Source of the DNA: Scheffersomyces stipitis CBS 6054
Lineage: Eukaryota > Ascomycota > Pichiomycetes > Serinales > Debaryomycetaceae
Direction: 5' to 3'
Length of the DNA: 64,000 nucleotides
Assembly (NCBI RefSeq): GCF_000209165.1
Contig: NC_009044.1
Location: forward strand, 434,001 to 498,000
The notes below the pieces were generated by a model. It saw only the letters and a program-made list of their open reading frames with translations, did no database searches and was not told where the DNA came from. The translations under genes and the position numbers were made by a program. Positions 1 to 12,736 of the stretch are shown here, piece by piece. Position 1 is the stretch's first letter, and the number at the start of each line of letters is the position of its first letter.

Positions 1-1350
1 GAACAAGCGGATGAAGCTGAAAATGCCGAGGGCAACGGGAAAAGAAAATCAGAATCAGCCGAAGTAGAAGATGATCAGGAAGTGCCGAAAAGGCTCAAAG
101 TTGAAGCTTCTCCTGCTGAAGATTCCCTTGAAGATCATGAGGAGGATGTAATTGAAGGACCACAACAACTGGTTCAACAACTGGAAGAAGCTGATGAATC
201 TGTACCGCAAGAGGAAACCATAATAGAGGAGCCGGTAGAAGAGCCTGAAACTCATGACGAGGATGATGAAGACGAAAATAAGAAAGAAGAAGAAACTGAA
301 GACCAACAAGGGGATACAAATAAAGAAGAACAAAAAGACTTCAAAGAAGAAGAACACGAGGAAGAAGAAACTACAAAAATCACTATAGAAATCACCAAGT
401 CTGAGCATGAGGAAAGTCACAAAGAAGATGATATAGAAGATTCTGAAGAGAAATTCAGTGAAGAAAGAGAAAGCGATACAAAAGCTGAAGATGACGATGA
501 GGAAGGTGAAAATAAAGAAAATGGCGAAGAAGACGATGAGGAAGTTGGAAACACCAAAGATGATATTGAAGGTGAATTTGAAGATGTGGATCTTAACGAG
601 CAGAGGAAGTTGGCTATTGAAGAGTTGATCTCTATCGAGTCTGCCTTCGCCGAATTGCGTGACAAGTTGTACCAGGACAAATTGAATCTTTTGGAACATG
701 AGTTGCAACTTTGTTTAGAAGGGTCACATCCGGAGTTATCCAAGATCTACTACAAGGTCAATTCATTTTATCAGGACCATTTGAAGCTTGCTAACTCCAA
801 TTTGGCGTACAAATTGAAGTGTATTGACAAGGAAACGATAGCTACGCGTACTTCTATTCATCAGGATTTCTTGAAGAATCTCATGGAAGCCAAAAACAGC
901 ATGATCACTAGCACCACCTCACTTTGGTACAAGATCAACAAGGAACGAAACCAGATTGATCAATTGGTGCCAGACTATAATTTCTCTGCAACTCCTATGA
1001 TCCCCAATGTGACTGTGGGGCCCGTGGACGACTCGGCTGTTATTAATGGAGGCTTTTCCTACACTAACCTTGGAACCAACGGCTCGGTAGACTATGTTGA
1101 AGTAGATACAGCCCCTCTCACGAAGAAGGCCATGAAACAGAACATGTTAATTGAGTTGGTCCAGCAAAGAAACAGCATCAACAGCCAGTTGGGTGTTCTC
1201 AATGGGTTGATAGAGTTCCATGGGTTTCCTTCTGCAATCATATCGTCGTTGTCGGAGTCGGACGAGACTGTAGGTGAAGAGTTGTTATTGAAGAAGGCGA
1301 CAGAGGAGGAGGTGAACGAAGACTTGAAGGCTATGGGAATTTCGATATGA
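1..1350 (+). CDS. DEP1: Dep1, Sds3-like subunit of the Rpd3L histone deacetylase complex (5' end outside window)
   Basis: The reading frame is open from base 1, and no ATG lies near the left edge (the first possible initiator-like codon at 82 is GTG), so the start lies outside the window. The first ~200 residues are extremely acidic (Glu/Asp runs with interspersed Lys). A helical Sds3-like domain follows, encoded at about 600-960. It contains CLEGSHPEL, ETIATRT and IHQDF, which I recognise from S. cerevisiae Dep1, and WYKINKERNQID. Dep1 is a nuclear scaffold subunit of the large Rpd3 deacetylase complex and works with Sds3, Sin3 and Ume6 in transcriptional repression and silencing. Sds3 itself is the alternative, but it lacks the long acidic N-terminus and these exact motifs. 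The stop is TGA at 1348-1350. Confidence 0.88.
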   Translation, partial: EQADEAENAEGNGKRKSESAEVEDDQEVPKRLKVEASPAEDSLEDHEEDVIEGPQQLVQQLEEADESVPQEETIIEEPVEEPETHDEDDEDENKKEEETEDQQGDTNKEEQKDFKEEEHEEEETTKITIEITKSEHEESHKEDDIEDSEEKFSEERESDTKAEDDDEEGENKENGEEDDEEVGNTKDDIEGEFEDVDLNEQRKLAIEELISIESAFAELRDKLYQDKLNLLEHELQLCLEGSHPELSKIYYKVNSFYQDHLKLANSNLAYKLKCIDKETIATRTSIHQDFLKNLMEAKNSMITSTTSLWYKINKERNQIDQLVPDYNFSATPMIPNVTVGPVDDSAVINGGFSYTNLGTNGSVDYVEVDTAPLTKKAMKQNMLIELVQQRNSINSQLGVLNGLIEFHGFPSAIISSLSESDETVGEELLLKKATEEEVNEDLKAMGISI

Positions 1351-1842
1351 CGAACTGTATTGTATTACTATATAAGATCATATAAGATGTACTGTACTAT
1401 ATAAATGATATGTTATTTTTCTAGGTATTCTGTCATATATAATCATATTCTACTACACTGGAAGTATACTGCGGCAGCGATTTCTACTGAACATACTCGC
1501 GTTACGAATACAGATATACACCTACTTATACCACTTTTCCAATGACATATCCTATTAGAAGGTAGTCACATTCTACAATCCTCCACATTTCATAAATACT
1601 ATCATATATAGTAAATTGTGCCGTATATTCCGTGAACGATAAACCACCAACTTACACTGTGGGCTATACTCCATATACTCACCTGCCGCGCACGACCAGA
1701 TAACCGATCTGCAAACAATACAACTAACACGACATAGTGACCACCGATTTGATTCCTCAATTGGCCCATTCTGTCTTCTTCAATTCGACAACATCCACTT
1801 CACTGACAATCACGTTTCCATATCCATACATTTCGTAGAATA
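1351..1842. other. Intergenic, DEP1 3' / CHS5 promoter
   Basis: AT-rich spacer between two genes on the same strand. It has several TATA-like stretches (for example around 1368-1412 and 1600-1615). I see no further ORF, repeat or RNA gene. Confidence 0.6.
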
Positions 1843-3408
1843 ATGGTGGAAGTTTCGTTAACTGTGGGAAAGCTTGATGCCCTGTTGGCACTTTTGCTCA
1901 CCAAAGACCACCACCTTATTGAATTCCCAACGATTTTGCTTCCCAACGGAGTCAAAGCCGGTTCCATTGTGAAAATCAAATGTGACCAAGATTTGACCAC
2001 AGAAGCAGAGGAATCTAGACACTTTCAACGAATCCAAGACGAAATCCTCAACACCTTTGGCAAAAATTTGCCCCAGCCCCCAGTGTTGAAGGTGAGAAAC
2101 ACCACCCAGACTTCGTGTGTTTTGGAATGGGAAACCTTGGAGTTGGGCACAGCTTCGCTTAAGAACTTGATCTTGTTTAAAGATGGCAAGAAATTGGGAG
2201 CCATCCCTCTGCCGTTGGCCAACAAAACGACAAAATTGTCTGGTTTACCTATTGACAAGACATTCCAGTTCCAGTTACGTTTGGACACAACGGCTGGTGT
2301 ATATCTGTCTGACATTATAGAAGTAACAACTCATAAGATGACGGACTTGTCGGGTATTACTGTTTGTTTGGGAGACATTTCATCCAATGACCAGTTTAAC
2401 AGGGAAGATATTGAAGACACTTTGAAAAACATGGGTGCAAACTTCCCAGCCCAGGACAGAGTCAAAGTTGACACTACCCACTTCATCTGTACCAGAGAAA
2501 ACAAACAGAATCCTGAATTTGTCAAGGCGAATGATATGAACATTCCTATCATCAGACCAGAGTGGTTGAAGGCTTGCGAGAGAGAGAGACGTATTGTAGG
2601 AGTCCGAGACTTCTATGTCAAGGACTGTGTATTGCCAGATATCTTTGCTAAGAACTACTGGAAAAACAGTCATGCTTCTGTTGCTGCTGCTGCCGCTGCC
2701 TCTGACTCGGCTACTGAAACTGCAAGTGAATCTGCTACTGGGTCAGCTACGGCCACGGAATCTGCTGATTCTGCTCCTGTAGACGTAGATGATCTGCCTA
2801 AGCCAGAAACGGTACCCGTGATTGAAGTTCCGACCACGAAGATAACTCCCCCGGAAGATGATGCCCCTGTATCTGTACAAAAGGTTGAAAACGAACTTCC
2901 TCCGTTACCTGAAAAGGACGAGCCAGAAGACGATGCTGACTTAGGAGAGGTGGTTGTAGCGGATGAAGGTTCAAAAGAACCAGAAGATGTTGTAGAACCA
3001 GAGCAAGCTGTCGTAGTTGAATCAGCAGGTGTTCCTGACGAAGAAGGTGACTTGGGTGTCTCTGTAGAGCCAGAAGCTGAACTAGATGCTGAACCAAAGG
3101 CGGAACTTGAAGAACCAAAGGTAGAAGTTGGAGAACCAGAAGAACCAAAAGAACTCAGAGAAGAAGTCCCCATTGTAGAAGAACCTATCCAGCCAGAAGC
3201 AGATAGTACTGCTGTTTCTACTGAAGAACCTGCCGCCGTTGAGGATGCGACAAAAGTTGCAGTTGCGGAAGAAGAGACTCCTGAAGATGATGAAGAAGAT
3301 GACGAAGAGGAAACTGGGACAACTGAACAATCGGAACCTGTTGAAGCTGCTGCTACCCCAGGAACAAATAAGAAGAAGAACAAAAAGAAGAAAAATAAGA
3401 GAAAGTAG
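1843..3408 (+). CDS. CHS5: Chs5, exomer complex scaffold for chitin synthase export
   Basis: 521 codons. The N-terminus ([29 protein letters not shown]) matches the Chs5 dimerisation/Arf1-binding region. An FN3 fold follows (about 80-165, with [10 protein letters not shown]). A BRCT domain starts at [12 protein letters not shown] (residue 166) and includes DTTHFIC and [13 protein letters not shown]. The second half is a low-complexity Glu/Pro/Val/Ala tail ending in a Lys/Asn-rich basic block, as in S. cerevisiae Chs5. With ChAPs proteins, Chs5 forms exomer at the trans-Golgi network and sorts Chs3 and a few other cargos to the plasma membrane. Codon 14 (1882-1884) is CTG where S. cerevisiae has serine, which suggests the CUG-Ser code. 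The ATG at 1843 gives the family N-terminus. Confidence 0.95.
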   Translation: MVEVSLTVGKLDALLALLLTKDHHLIEFPTILLPNGVKAGSIVKIKCDQDLTTEAEESRHFQRIQDEILNTFGKNLPQPPVLKVRNTTQTSCVLEWETLELGTASLKNLILFKDGKKLGAIPLPLANKTTKLSGLPIDKTFQFQLRLDTTAGVYLSDIIEVTTHKMTDLSGITVCLGDISSNDQFNREDIEDTLKNMGANFPAQDRVKVDTTHFICTRENKQNPEFVKANDMNIPIIRPEWLKACERERRIVGVRDFYVKDCVLPDIFAKNYWKNSHASVAAAAAASDSATETASESATGSATATESADSAPVDVDDLPKPETVPVIEVPTTKITPPEDDAPVSVQKVENELPPLPEKDEPEDDADLGEVVVADEGSKEPEDVVEPEQAVVVESAGVPDEEGDLGVSVEPEAELDAEPKAELEEPKVEVGEPEEPKELREEVPIVEEPIQPEADSTAVSTEEPAAVEDATKVAVAEEETPEDDEEDDEEETGTTEQSEPVEAAATPGTNKKKNKKKKNKRK

Positions 3409-3625
3409 ACAAAAGTTTATATACGAATACAAAATACAAGCCATAAAAGTGAATTTTTACGAGTAATTATAGTTGTGCAAGATACGCTATAATATGGATA
3501 TATAAAATACCGACATTCTATTGGAAATACGTTTATTAAGACGATAGTATAAAATCAGAATGAGAAATGAAGTATGAAGACAGATAGCATGAACAAAAGA
3601 GTACTCTAAAGAAGCTCTAGCAAAA

Positions 3626-4003
3626 CTACTCACCAAACAACCGTCTGACCTTCTTCAAGATAGAATCCTTCTCTGGGTCGTATGGATGGTCCTTTGAAGG
3701 AATCTCGAGAATGGCTGGGAATGCATTAGTATAGTTATCCACCTTGTATCTGATCAAATCAGCAATGTGCTGGTTTATGAGAAGAATGGCAATATCGTCT
3801 CTTTCTGCTGTGAAGTTTTCAAAAGCATCTTCCACTTGTTCCACGGTGGTCTTTCCTGGGACCACAGTTATGAAGTTAGTCTCCTTGCCTGGCTCATTAG
3901 AAACTTGGCCAACTCCAGCCAAAAGCAATCCAGTAACTGAATCTTCGTCAGCAATAGCAGCTAGTAACAGGCGTTTGGCCATGGAATCATTAGCGGAACT
4001 CAT
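3626..4003 (-). CDS. VMA7: Vma7, V-ATPase V1 subunit F
   Basis: 125 codons from the ATG at 4003. The ORF stays open a few codons upstream, but only from a TTG. An internal Met (3982, start of [14 protein letters not shown]) aligns with the S. cerevisiae start, so the true protein may be 118 residues. Family hallmarks are [29 protein letters not shown], and the almost invariant C-terminal part [20 protein letters not shown] followed by RRLFGE. Subunit F sits in the central rotor stalk of the vacuolar proton pump, contacting subunits D and d. The gene is divergently transcribed from the YebC-type gene at 4440, with a shared 436-bp promoter region. Confidence 0.95.
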   Translation of the reverse strand: MSSANDSMAKRLLLAAIADEDSVTGLLLAGVGQVSNEPGKETNFITVVPGKTTVEQVEDAFENFTAERDDIAILLINQHIADLIRYKVDNYTNAFPAILEIPSKDHPYDPEKDSILKKVRRLFGE

Positions 4004-4439
4004 TGTGATGGCCAATTCTAGCAATTGCAAAGTCTGAGATGGTGTGAACGAAGAATTCGAATCTATTATTGCTAATTGATATCTGAATCTGAATGTCCAG
4101 CTGATATCGAGGGATAGTCACATGACTCATCATGTGATATACGTATACATTTATATTTCTATTAGACGGTATTCTCTTGGGGTTATCTGCTATACATATG
4201 CCATGTATATGTTCGACAAGTTTGTTACTACTGGTTTCAAGTTCTTGTTATTGTCTTCAAATTAAAGTGTATGCTTCTTTTCTACTGCCTCACTTTCTCG
4301 TATCCAATATTTTCATTATTTCGCATCCAAATTTTCAGTCGCATTCTCCATAGTTAAACCTCTAAATAGTTAGAACTGAAAAATACATTCATTCATATTC
4401 CATCAGTGACTCTTGGACACAAAGACTTCAGCCTATACC
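4004..4439. other. Bidirectional promoter region VMA7 / YebC-type gene
   Basis: Divergent spacer. It holds the Gcn4/AP-1-like inverted repeat described at 4118-4137 and T-rich tracts close to the right-hand gene. No additional ORF is supported. Confidence 0.7.
4118..4137. promoter_or_regulatory. Gcn4/AP-1-like TGACTCA inside an inverted repeat
   Basis: Perfect 8-bp arms TCACATGA and TCATGTGA are separated by CTCA. The seven bases at 4123-4129 read TGACTCA, the Gcn4 consensus, overlapping the left arm and filling the spacer; the arms themselves carry CACATG/CATGTG half-sites. It lies 115 bp upstream of VMA7 and 300 bp upstream of the YebC-type gene. Binding is inferred from motif identity only. 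Confidence 0.5.
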
Positions 4440-5285
4440 ATGTTCCGCAGTTTATTGGTGAAAAGATCGTCTCCAGTTGCCAGAATTGGTTATCTGGGAT
4501 TCCACAGCTGTAGTGTAGTCTTAGCTGGACATTCTAAGTGGGCCAACATCAGACACGATAAAGCCAAGAACGACGCAAAGAGATCCAAAGAAGCCTATGC
4601 TATAGCAACCAAGATAGAAGCAAGTGTACGAGCCGGAGGAGCCGACTCTAATGCCCAATTGGATACTTTAGTAGAAAAAGCAAAGAAACTCAATGTCACC
4701 AAAAAAATCATTGAGAATGCCATTAAGAGAGGCTTGGGGGAATCTTCCATCGATGGCCCAGCCTTGACAGAAGTTCAGTACGAGTTTATGGGCCCCGGAG
4801 GTGTTGCCATTATCGTCACTGCAAATACGGACAACAAGGCTAGAACGGTGATGTTGGTGAAAACAGCCTTGAGTAGATTCAATGCAAACTTATCACCATG
4901 CTTGTATATGTTTGCTAAGAAGGGAGAGGTGATTTTCGAGCCCTTGAACAACGAAGAGACTTTGGACGATATCTTGGAGGTAGCCATCGACATTGGAGCC
5001 GAAGATGTAGAAGAGTTCAAGGACTACGAAAACGAATACCCTGGTGAGAACCTCTATCGTATGATCACAGATTCTTCAGACCTCAATTCTGTATCAAACA
5101 GTTTATCCAAAAAGGGCTATAAGTTGAAGGATGCCAGTACAAAACTCATTGCTGAACCAGACAACGAAGTTTCGTTCCCTGAGGACTATGCTAAGAGCTT
5201 TAACAGAGCATTGTCAGAGCTCGACAACATTGCTGAGGTATCTGACTATTATACAAATATCAAGGAGGAAGATGACGAAGAATAG
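4440..5285 (+). CDS. DPC29: YebC/TACO1-family mitochondrial translational regulator (Dpc29-like)
   Basis: 281 codons from the ATG at 4440; the frame extends nine codons upstream only to a TTG. The first ~35 residues (MFRSLLVKRSSPVARIGYLG) are basic and hydroxylated, typical of a mitochondrial presequence. The YebC signature follows: AGHSKWANIRHDKAKNDAKR, then KKIIENAIKRGLGE, a YEFMGPGGVAIIV strand, and a C-terminal domain with acidic tail (KEEDDEE). Family members are three-domain proteins of 240-300 residues. Mitochondrial ones (human TACO1, S. cerevisiae YGR021W/Dpc29) associate with mitoribosomes and support synthesis of COX subunits. The family call is secure; the exact role is inferred. 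Confidence 0.9.
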   Translation: MFRSLLVKRSSPVARIGYLGFHSCSVVLAGHSKWANIRHDKAKNDAKRSKEAYAIATKIEASVRAGGADSNAQLDTLVEKAKKLNVTKKIIENAIKRGLGESSIDGPALTEVQYEFMGPGGVAIIVTANTDNKARTVMLVKTALSRFNANLSPCLYMFAKKGEVIFEPLNNEETLDDILEVAIDIGAEDVEEFKDYENEYPGENLYRMITDSSDLNSVSNSLSKKGYKLKDASTKLIAEPDNEVSFPEDYAKSFNRALSELDNIAEVSDYYTNIKEEDDEE

Positions 5286-5803
5286 ATGACGGTAAGATAG
5301 CAGGGATATTGACTAAGACGGTGATTAGAAAAGTTGAATAGAGACAACGAGCAAAAAAATTTACTTGTACATAAACTACATTCTGGTGTATCGTTAAAAC
5401 TTGTTAAAATAATATAATAGAAAGAAAGTCCCGACAGAAGTCAAGAGGGCAGAAGGTGATTTCATACTAGGCCATATACCATCAAATGTAAACAACAATA
5501 AAATGACTAATAAACACTTTCCCAGTCGATTTTAGTAATAATATGAAGATATGATTATATCGAAAGCATGCAAATTGAAACAAAATAGTGGAGGAAGTCG
5601 GGCGAATTGAACGTCATGATACACCAAACAAGTTGTGGATTTCATTTCGTGGATTCAATCTTGTCAATTAATCTCATCAATATTCGACTTCGAATAACCA
5701 AGTCATTTTCATTAAGCAACGATTGAATGTTTCGTTTTTTCTTTTCTTGCAATTCATTTCATTCATGACATCATGATATCAATTCCACGTCTGAGCGCTC
5801 CAT
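5286..5803. other. Convergent intergenic region
   Basis: Spacer between the 3' ends of the YebC-type gene and the MIN8-like gene. It is AT-rich with A and T runs (for example 5353-5360 and 5733-5740) that could serve 3' end formation. Nothing else is recognisable. Confidence 0.6.
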
Positions 5804-6028
5804 CTATTTCTTTTCAGTAGCTTCATTCAAGACGTTGTCCAACTTGGACAAATTTGGGTTCTTCCACAATCTCAATTGCTTGTCGTAGGCAAAGTGTCTG
5901 TAGGTGAAGAAAACAGCAGAACTACAGGCAACAGCAACAGCTGCAAACAAGGGATACATTTCCACTGGAACAGCGGACTTCTTGGCGCTCTTCTTAGCGG
6001 CGTTAAGTAAGACTGGCGAAACTCTCAT
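5804..6028 (-). CDS. MIN8: Min8-like small mitochondrial membrane protein
   Basis: 74 codons from the ATG at 6028; the frame runs 19 codons further upstream but only to a TTG. The N-terminus is basic (LLNAAKKSAKKSAVPVE), followed by one hydrophobic helix at about 25-43 (MYPLFAAVAVACSSAVFF), then TYRHFAYDK and a short C-terminal tail (LWKNPNLSKLDNVL). The arrangement and motifs LLN-AKK, P-E-x-x-PLF, FTY, NP-LS-LD-VL match S. cerevisiae YPR010C-A (Min8), a ~8-kDa mitochondrial protein linked to cytochrome oxidase assembly. The topology also resembles B12D/NDUFA4 proteins. The neighbouring gene is the YPR011C-type carrier on the same strand, as in S. cerevisiae. A GTCACGTGA element lies 190 bp upstream. 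Confidence 0.78.
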   Translation of the reverse strand: MRVSPVLLNAAKKSAKKSAVPVEMYPLFAAVAVACSSAVFFTYRHFAYDKQLRLWKNPNLSKLDNVLNEATEKK

Positions 6029-6494
6029 GGCTACTGAATAGATATGCAATTGGGGTTGACTATGGGAAAAATTCAGAGAAATCAAATTCGATGAAATCCT
6101 CTAGAAGAATCGTATCATTTACAAAACTTTCGTTACTGGTAGAGATTGTGCGCTTGCACGACCCTCGTTTGGTTTACTGGCCATCTCTCATCGATTTGGT
6201 TGGTGGGAGTTATATGTCACGTGAAAACCTGCAAAAGTATACTGACCAATGTAGACTCTGATAGTAGCTGTTCTACTGAATGAAACCAGCTTAGACAATT
6301 CAGTAGAATCTTAAGATAAAAGATTTGTACATATCTCTTTAAGCTTCACAATTTTCAGAAATGGTAAAAAATGACATCATTTCTAGAAAATTTCAGATCG
6401 TTCAGACTGTCTCATACTTCTTTGCCTAACCTTCTCTACATGGCCTTTCCTCTAATAAATATTAATAAATACTCTAATGTACACATACTCTAGC
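6029..6494. other. Intergenic, MIN8-like promoter / carrier 3' end
   Basis: Spacer between two minus-strand genes. It contains the CACGTG site at 6218-6223. No further gene is supported. Confidence 0.6.
6218..6223. promoter_or_regulatory. CACGTG (Cbf1-type E-box) upstream of MIN8-like gene
   Basis: The context GTCACGTGA matches RTCACRTG, the Cbf1 preference. It lies 190 bp upstream of the ATG at 6028. In CTG-clade yeasts Cbf1 is tied to ribosomal and respiratory genes; regulation here is inferred. Confidence 0.45.
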
Positions 6495-7469
6495 CTACCA
6501 TTTGTGTATAGTGTCTTTAATAGTGTCGTAAACGAGCCAGCTGACAGCCATGGATGGGACAATTTTATACAAGTTCGCTGTGAGACCTCTGTAGGCACCA
6601 AAGAAGCCCTCGTTCTTGAACATCGATACCAAGGCGTGCGGCACAGATTTGTACTGGAAGCCAAGTTCTCCTTGGGCCATACTGGCTACCTGATATCGCT
6701 TTCTCAAGACGTCCAAGGGATAGATCAAGACTCCTCCTACGAAACTCGAAAAGGCTCCAGCTGACAACTTCCACACTGGGTTGGAGTAGTCGTCAGGCGA
6801 ATTTTCCATGTACTCTCGCAATTTCTCATATAATGCAAAGTTGATAGCGACATAAGGAGCCACACCAAGTGTTGTAGGTACTATTCCCTTGTACAAAGCT
6901 GTGAAGCCTCCTTCGTGGGTGTAGACGTGGGATATTGTTCCAAACACCGTCGGAGGTTTAGTGAGCTTTCCTTTGTCTAGTTTCTTCAAAGAAGCCGTCT
7001 GAATTGTGATTCGAGCTCTTACTAAGTCTAGAGGATATGTCACGGCCACAGAGATCACTCCACCCATGGAACCAGCCAATAGCCTCTCATAGGCATTGAG
7101 TTGCGTGCCTGCAGCATTTCTACGAGCCAACAACAACTCCTTACACTTCTCAAACACTGCAAACTGAACTGCACTATACGGAACAATCCGCACACAGTTC
7201 AACAAGTTACCTCTGAAAAGTCCTCGCCAGCCTTCGTCCTTGTACATCTTGAATATGGTAGCGAACATCCCATTGTACGCATGATTCGATCCAGGACCTT
7301 GGACTTGCAAGAGGATCTTGGCTCTTTCAAACGGAGAAACAACAGTTCGAGAAACAGCGCCAGCCACACCTCCGGCTATGAGCGAGGCATTGGACTCGTT
7401 CTTAATGAAGCGCCTTACTTCCTGGTAGGGCGATAGTGTAGAGGTGGAAGGTATGATTTCCATAGCCAT
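6495..7469 (-). CDS. Mitochondrial carrier of the YPR011C (adenosine phosphosulfate) type
   Basis: 324 codons, three tandem ~100-residue carrier repeats. The signature loops are PFERAKILLQ (repeat 1, after SLIAGGVAGAVSRTVVS), PLDLVRARI (repeat 2) and PLDVLRKRYQ (repeat 3), each with following EG-x-x-x-x-(Y/F)RG or YKG. The protein is close to S. cerevisiae YPR011C (GGVAGAVSRTVVSPFER, YPLDL, LAN-L-K-VPS-AVSWLVY), an inner-membrane transporter shown to carry adenosine 5'-phosphosulfate and PAPS. It could be mistaken for the CoA carrier Leu5 or for SLC25A42-type carriers, but the repeat-1 and C-terminal motifs favour YPR011C. The start ATG at 7469 is followed by a second Met two codons on. Confidence 0.88.
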   Translation of the reverse strand: MAMEIIPSTSTLSPYQEVRRFIKNESNASLIAGGVAGAVSRTVVSPFERAKILLQVQGPGSNHAYNGMFATIFKMYKDEGWRGLFRGNLLNCVRIVPYSAVQFAVFEKCKELLLARRNAAGTQLNAYERLLAGSMGGVISVAVTYPLDLVRARITIQTASLKKLDKGKLTKPPTVFGTISHVYTHEGGFTALYKGIVPTTLGVAPYVAINFALYEKLREYMENSPDDYSNPVWKLSAGAFSSFVGGVLIYPLDVLRKRYQVASMAQGELGFQYKSVPHALVSMFKNEGFFGAYRGLTANLYKIVPSMAVSWLVYDTIKDTIHKW

Positions 7470-11046
<3,577 letters not shown>

Positions 11047-11273
11047 TACAATCTTTTGAATCTGATTTGGTCTTGCAGCGTGTATTCTAGTTAAATGTTT
11101 CATTTCATTTCCCTTTATATAAGTTAGTACTCTTTAATTGTAATTATGATGATATTATAGAAGTAGAAATGGTTGCAATAATTTGGTGTATGCAGGTGGT
11201 TCCATCTCATTTGTATAATAATTTGGGAGCGGACTATTGAAAAGTCAGTTTTGCCTTTTATTTCAGAATTGGG

Positions 11274-12461
11274 ATGGGCAAAATTGATAGCAGAAAGCCA
11301 AGACACTGGGCGGAGAGTTACAGCAATGAAAACACAAGTACCGATATAGTTTCTGAAGAAAGGAGGGGAAATTCCGAGGTCAATAGTGAAAATTCAATCA
11401 CTTCAGGTTTAAAAAGACCGGTCAATGAAGAAGAACAATCAAGAGAGAACAGCTCTCGGAATAAAAGAGAAAAGTTAGATTCTGACCACGGCGTTTCTTC
11501 GTCTAGTGAGTCTGATAATATCGAAAGTGAGGAAAATGACGAACAGGAAAAAGCAAAGCAAGAATCAGATCAAGATACAATAGAAACGTCTCTAGAAGCT
11601 ACAGGCGAAGATCTGGATCCAGAAGAAGCTCAGGATGACGACTTTGCCATTGATCCAGATGACGAATTGCTCATGCATACTTACCATACTTTACCGGACA
11701 ATTGTAAAAAGTTTTGGGGAAGAAGGTATGACTTGTTTGGTAGGTTTGATGAAGGAATCTATATGACATCTGAGCTTTGGTATTCGGTAACGCCAGAATC
11801 AATAGCAGTCTTTGTAGCCCGGCTTTTCAAGTATCTCATTCCCGATGCTAAAAGTGCCATGGACGTCTGCTGTGGTGGAGGTGGAAACACCATCCATTTT
11901 GCCAAGTACTTTGATTCTGTTGTTGCTGTAGATATAAATGCAATTAATGTCAAGTGTACTGAACACAATGCTCAGATCTACGGTGTGGGTAGCAAAATAG
12001 ATACAGTTGTTGGGGACTGGAACGAATTGAGTAGAGTTGAGGTAGATGGCTTGCCGAATCAGAACTGGATTCCACAACATTTACGAAATAAAGAGTTTCC
12101 ACAAAAGACGTTTGATTTCATCTTTTCATCGCCTCCATGGGGAGGAACTTCGTACGATAAGAAAGATAACGAGTTCGACTTGTACACTATGGAACCGTTT
12201 CCCATCGACAAGATGGTCAAGCAGTTTCTACAGTATACCGAGAATATCGGGTTGTTCTTGCCCAAGAGTCTGAATTTGAACCAAATTGCACAAGTAACTC
12301 GTGAGGTTTACGGAGTTGAGGGAAAGTGCCGGGTTATCTATATATATAGAAAATCATTTCTTACGGGTATAGTGGCATTGATGGGGCCAGGAGTGACGGG
12401 AGCATTGGACTATGAGGAGCTATTTGGGGCAGAAGAAGAGTATAGAGAAGATGAAGTTTAA
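11274..12461 (+). CDS. TGS1: Tgs1, trimethylguanosine synthase
   Basis: 395 codons. The first ~130 residues are a charged, Ser/Glu-rich extension. The methyltransferase core starts at FWGRRYDLFGRFDEGI. SAM-binding motif I is DVCCGGGGNT (from D197), acidic motif II is AVDIN (D220), and the catalytic motif IV is SPPWGG (286-291), whose Trp stacks on the m7G cap. Tgs1 converts m7G caps of snRNAs and snoRNAs to m2,2,7G in the nucleolus. The N-terminal acidic extension is longer than in S. cerevisiae (315 residues). Codon 333 (12270-12272) is CTG at a position where homologues carry small residues, compatible with serine decoding. The 227-bp gap from MCM3 shows no other element. Confidence 0.95.
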   Translation: MGKIDSRKPRHWAESYSNENTSTDIVSEERRGNSEVNSENSITSGLKRPVNEEEQSRENSSRNKREKLDSDHGVSSSSESDNIESEENDEQEKAKQESDQDTIETSLEATGEDLDPEEAQDDDFAIDPDDELLMHTYHTLPDNCKKFWGRRYDLFGRFDEGIYMTSELWYSVTPESIAVFVARLFKYLIPDAKSAMDVCCGGGGNTIHFAKYFDSVVAVDINAINVKCTEHNAQIYGVGSKIDTVVGDWNELSRVEVDGLPNQNWIPQHLRNKEFPQKTFDFIFSSPPWGGTSYDKKDNEFDLYTMEPFPIDKMVKQFLQYTENIGLFLPKSLNLNQIAQVTREVYGVEGKCRVIYIYRKSFLTGIVALMGPGVTGALDYEELFGAEEEYREDEV

Positions 12462-12607
12462 AATTCTTTAGACAGTAAACCACGTATACCACAATTACAG
12501 TACAGATTAATTCTCCAATTAGCCAAACACATACTATAGAAAATGTAAATACTAGACCTAATATCAAAGTACCTGTGTCCCTTGGTATGTCTGATAGGAA
12601 ATTTTGT

Positions 12608-12613
12608 CACGTG
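12608..12613. promoter_or_regulatory. CACGTG upstream of the GCR1-domain gene
   Basis: TCACGTGA lies 124 bp before the ATG at 12737. It sits inside an in-frame upstream extension of the ORF, which supports reading that stretch as promoter rather than protein. Confidence 0.45.
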
Positions 12614-12736
12614 ATCGACTTCCACCCCCTGGACCGAAAAAAGTCTCCCACTTGTTTGTTTATGTTTACCACTCCACTTCTTTCCACGACATTTTGCAAA
12701 CAGCATAACAGCATCACGGAAAGCATTCACAGAGAC

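Noticed and set aside
55..708. 217-codon minus-strand Phe-rich ORF inside DEP1
   Set aside because: Antisense of the Glu/Lys-rich region (GAA/AAG gives TTC/CTT); no independent support.
2670..3383. 237-codon minus-strand Ser-rich ORF inside CHS5
   Set aside because: Mirror of the acidic low-complexity tail of CHS5; a compositional shadow.
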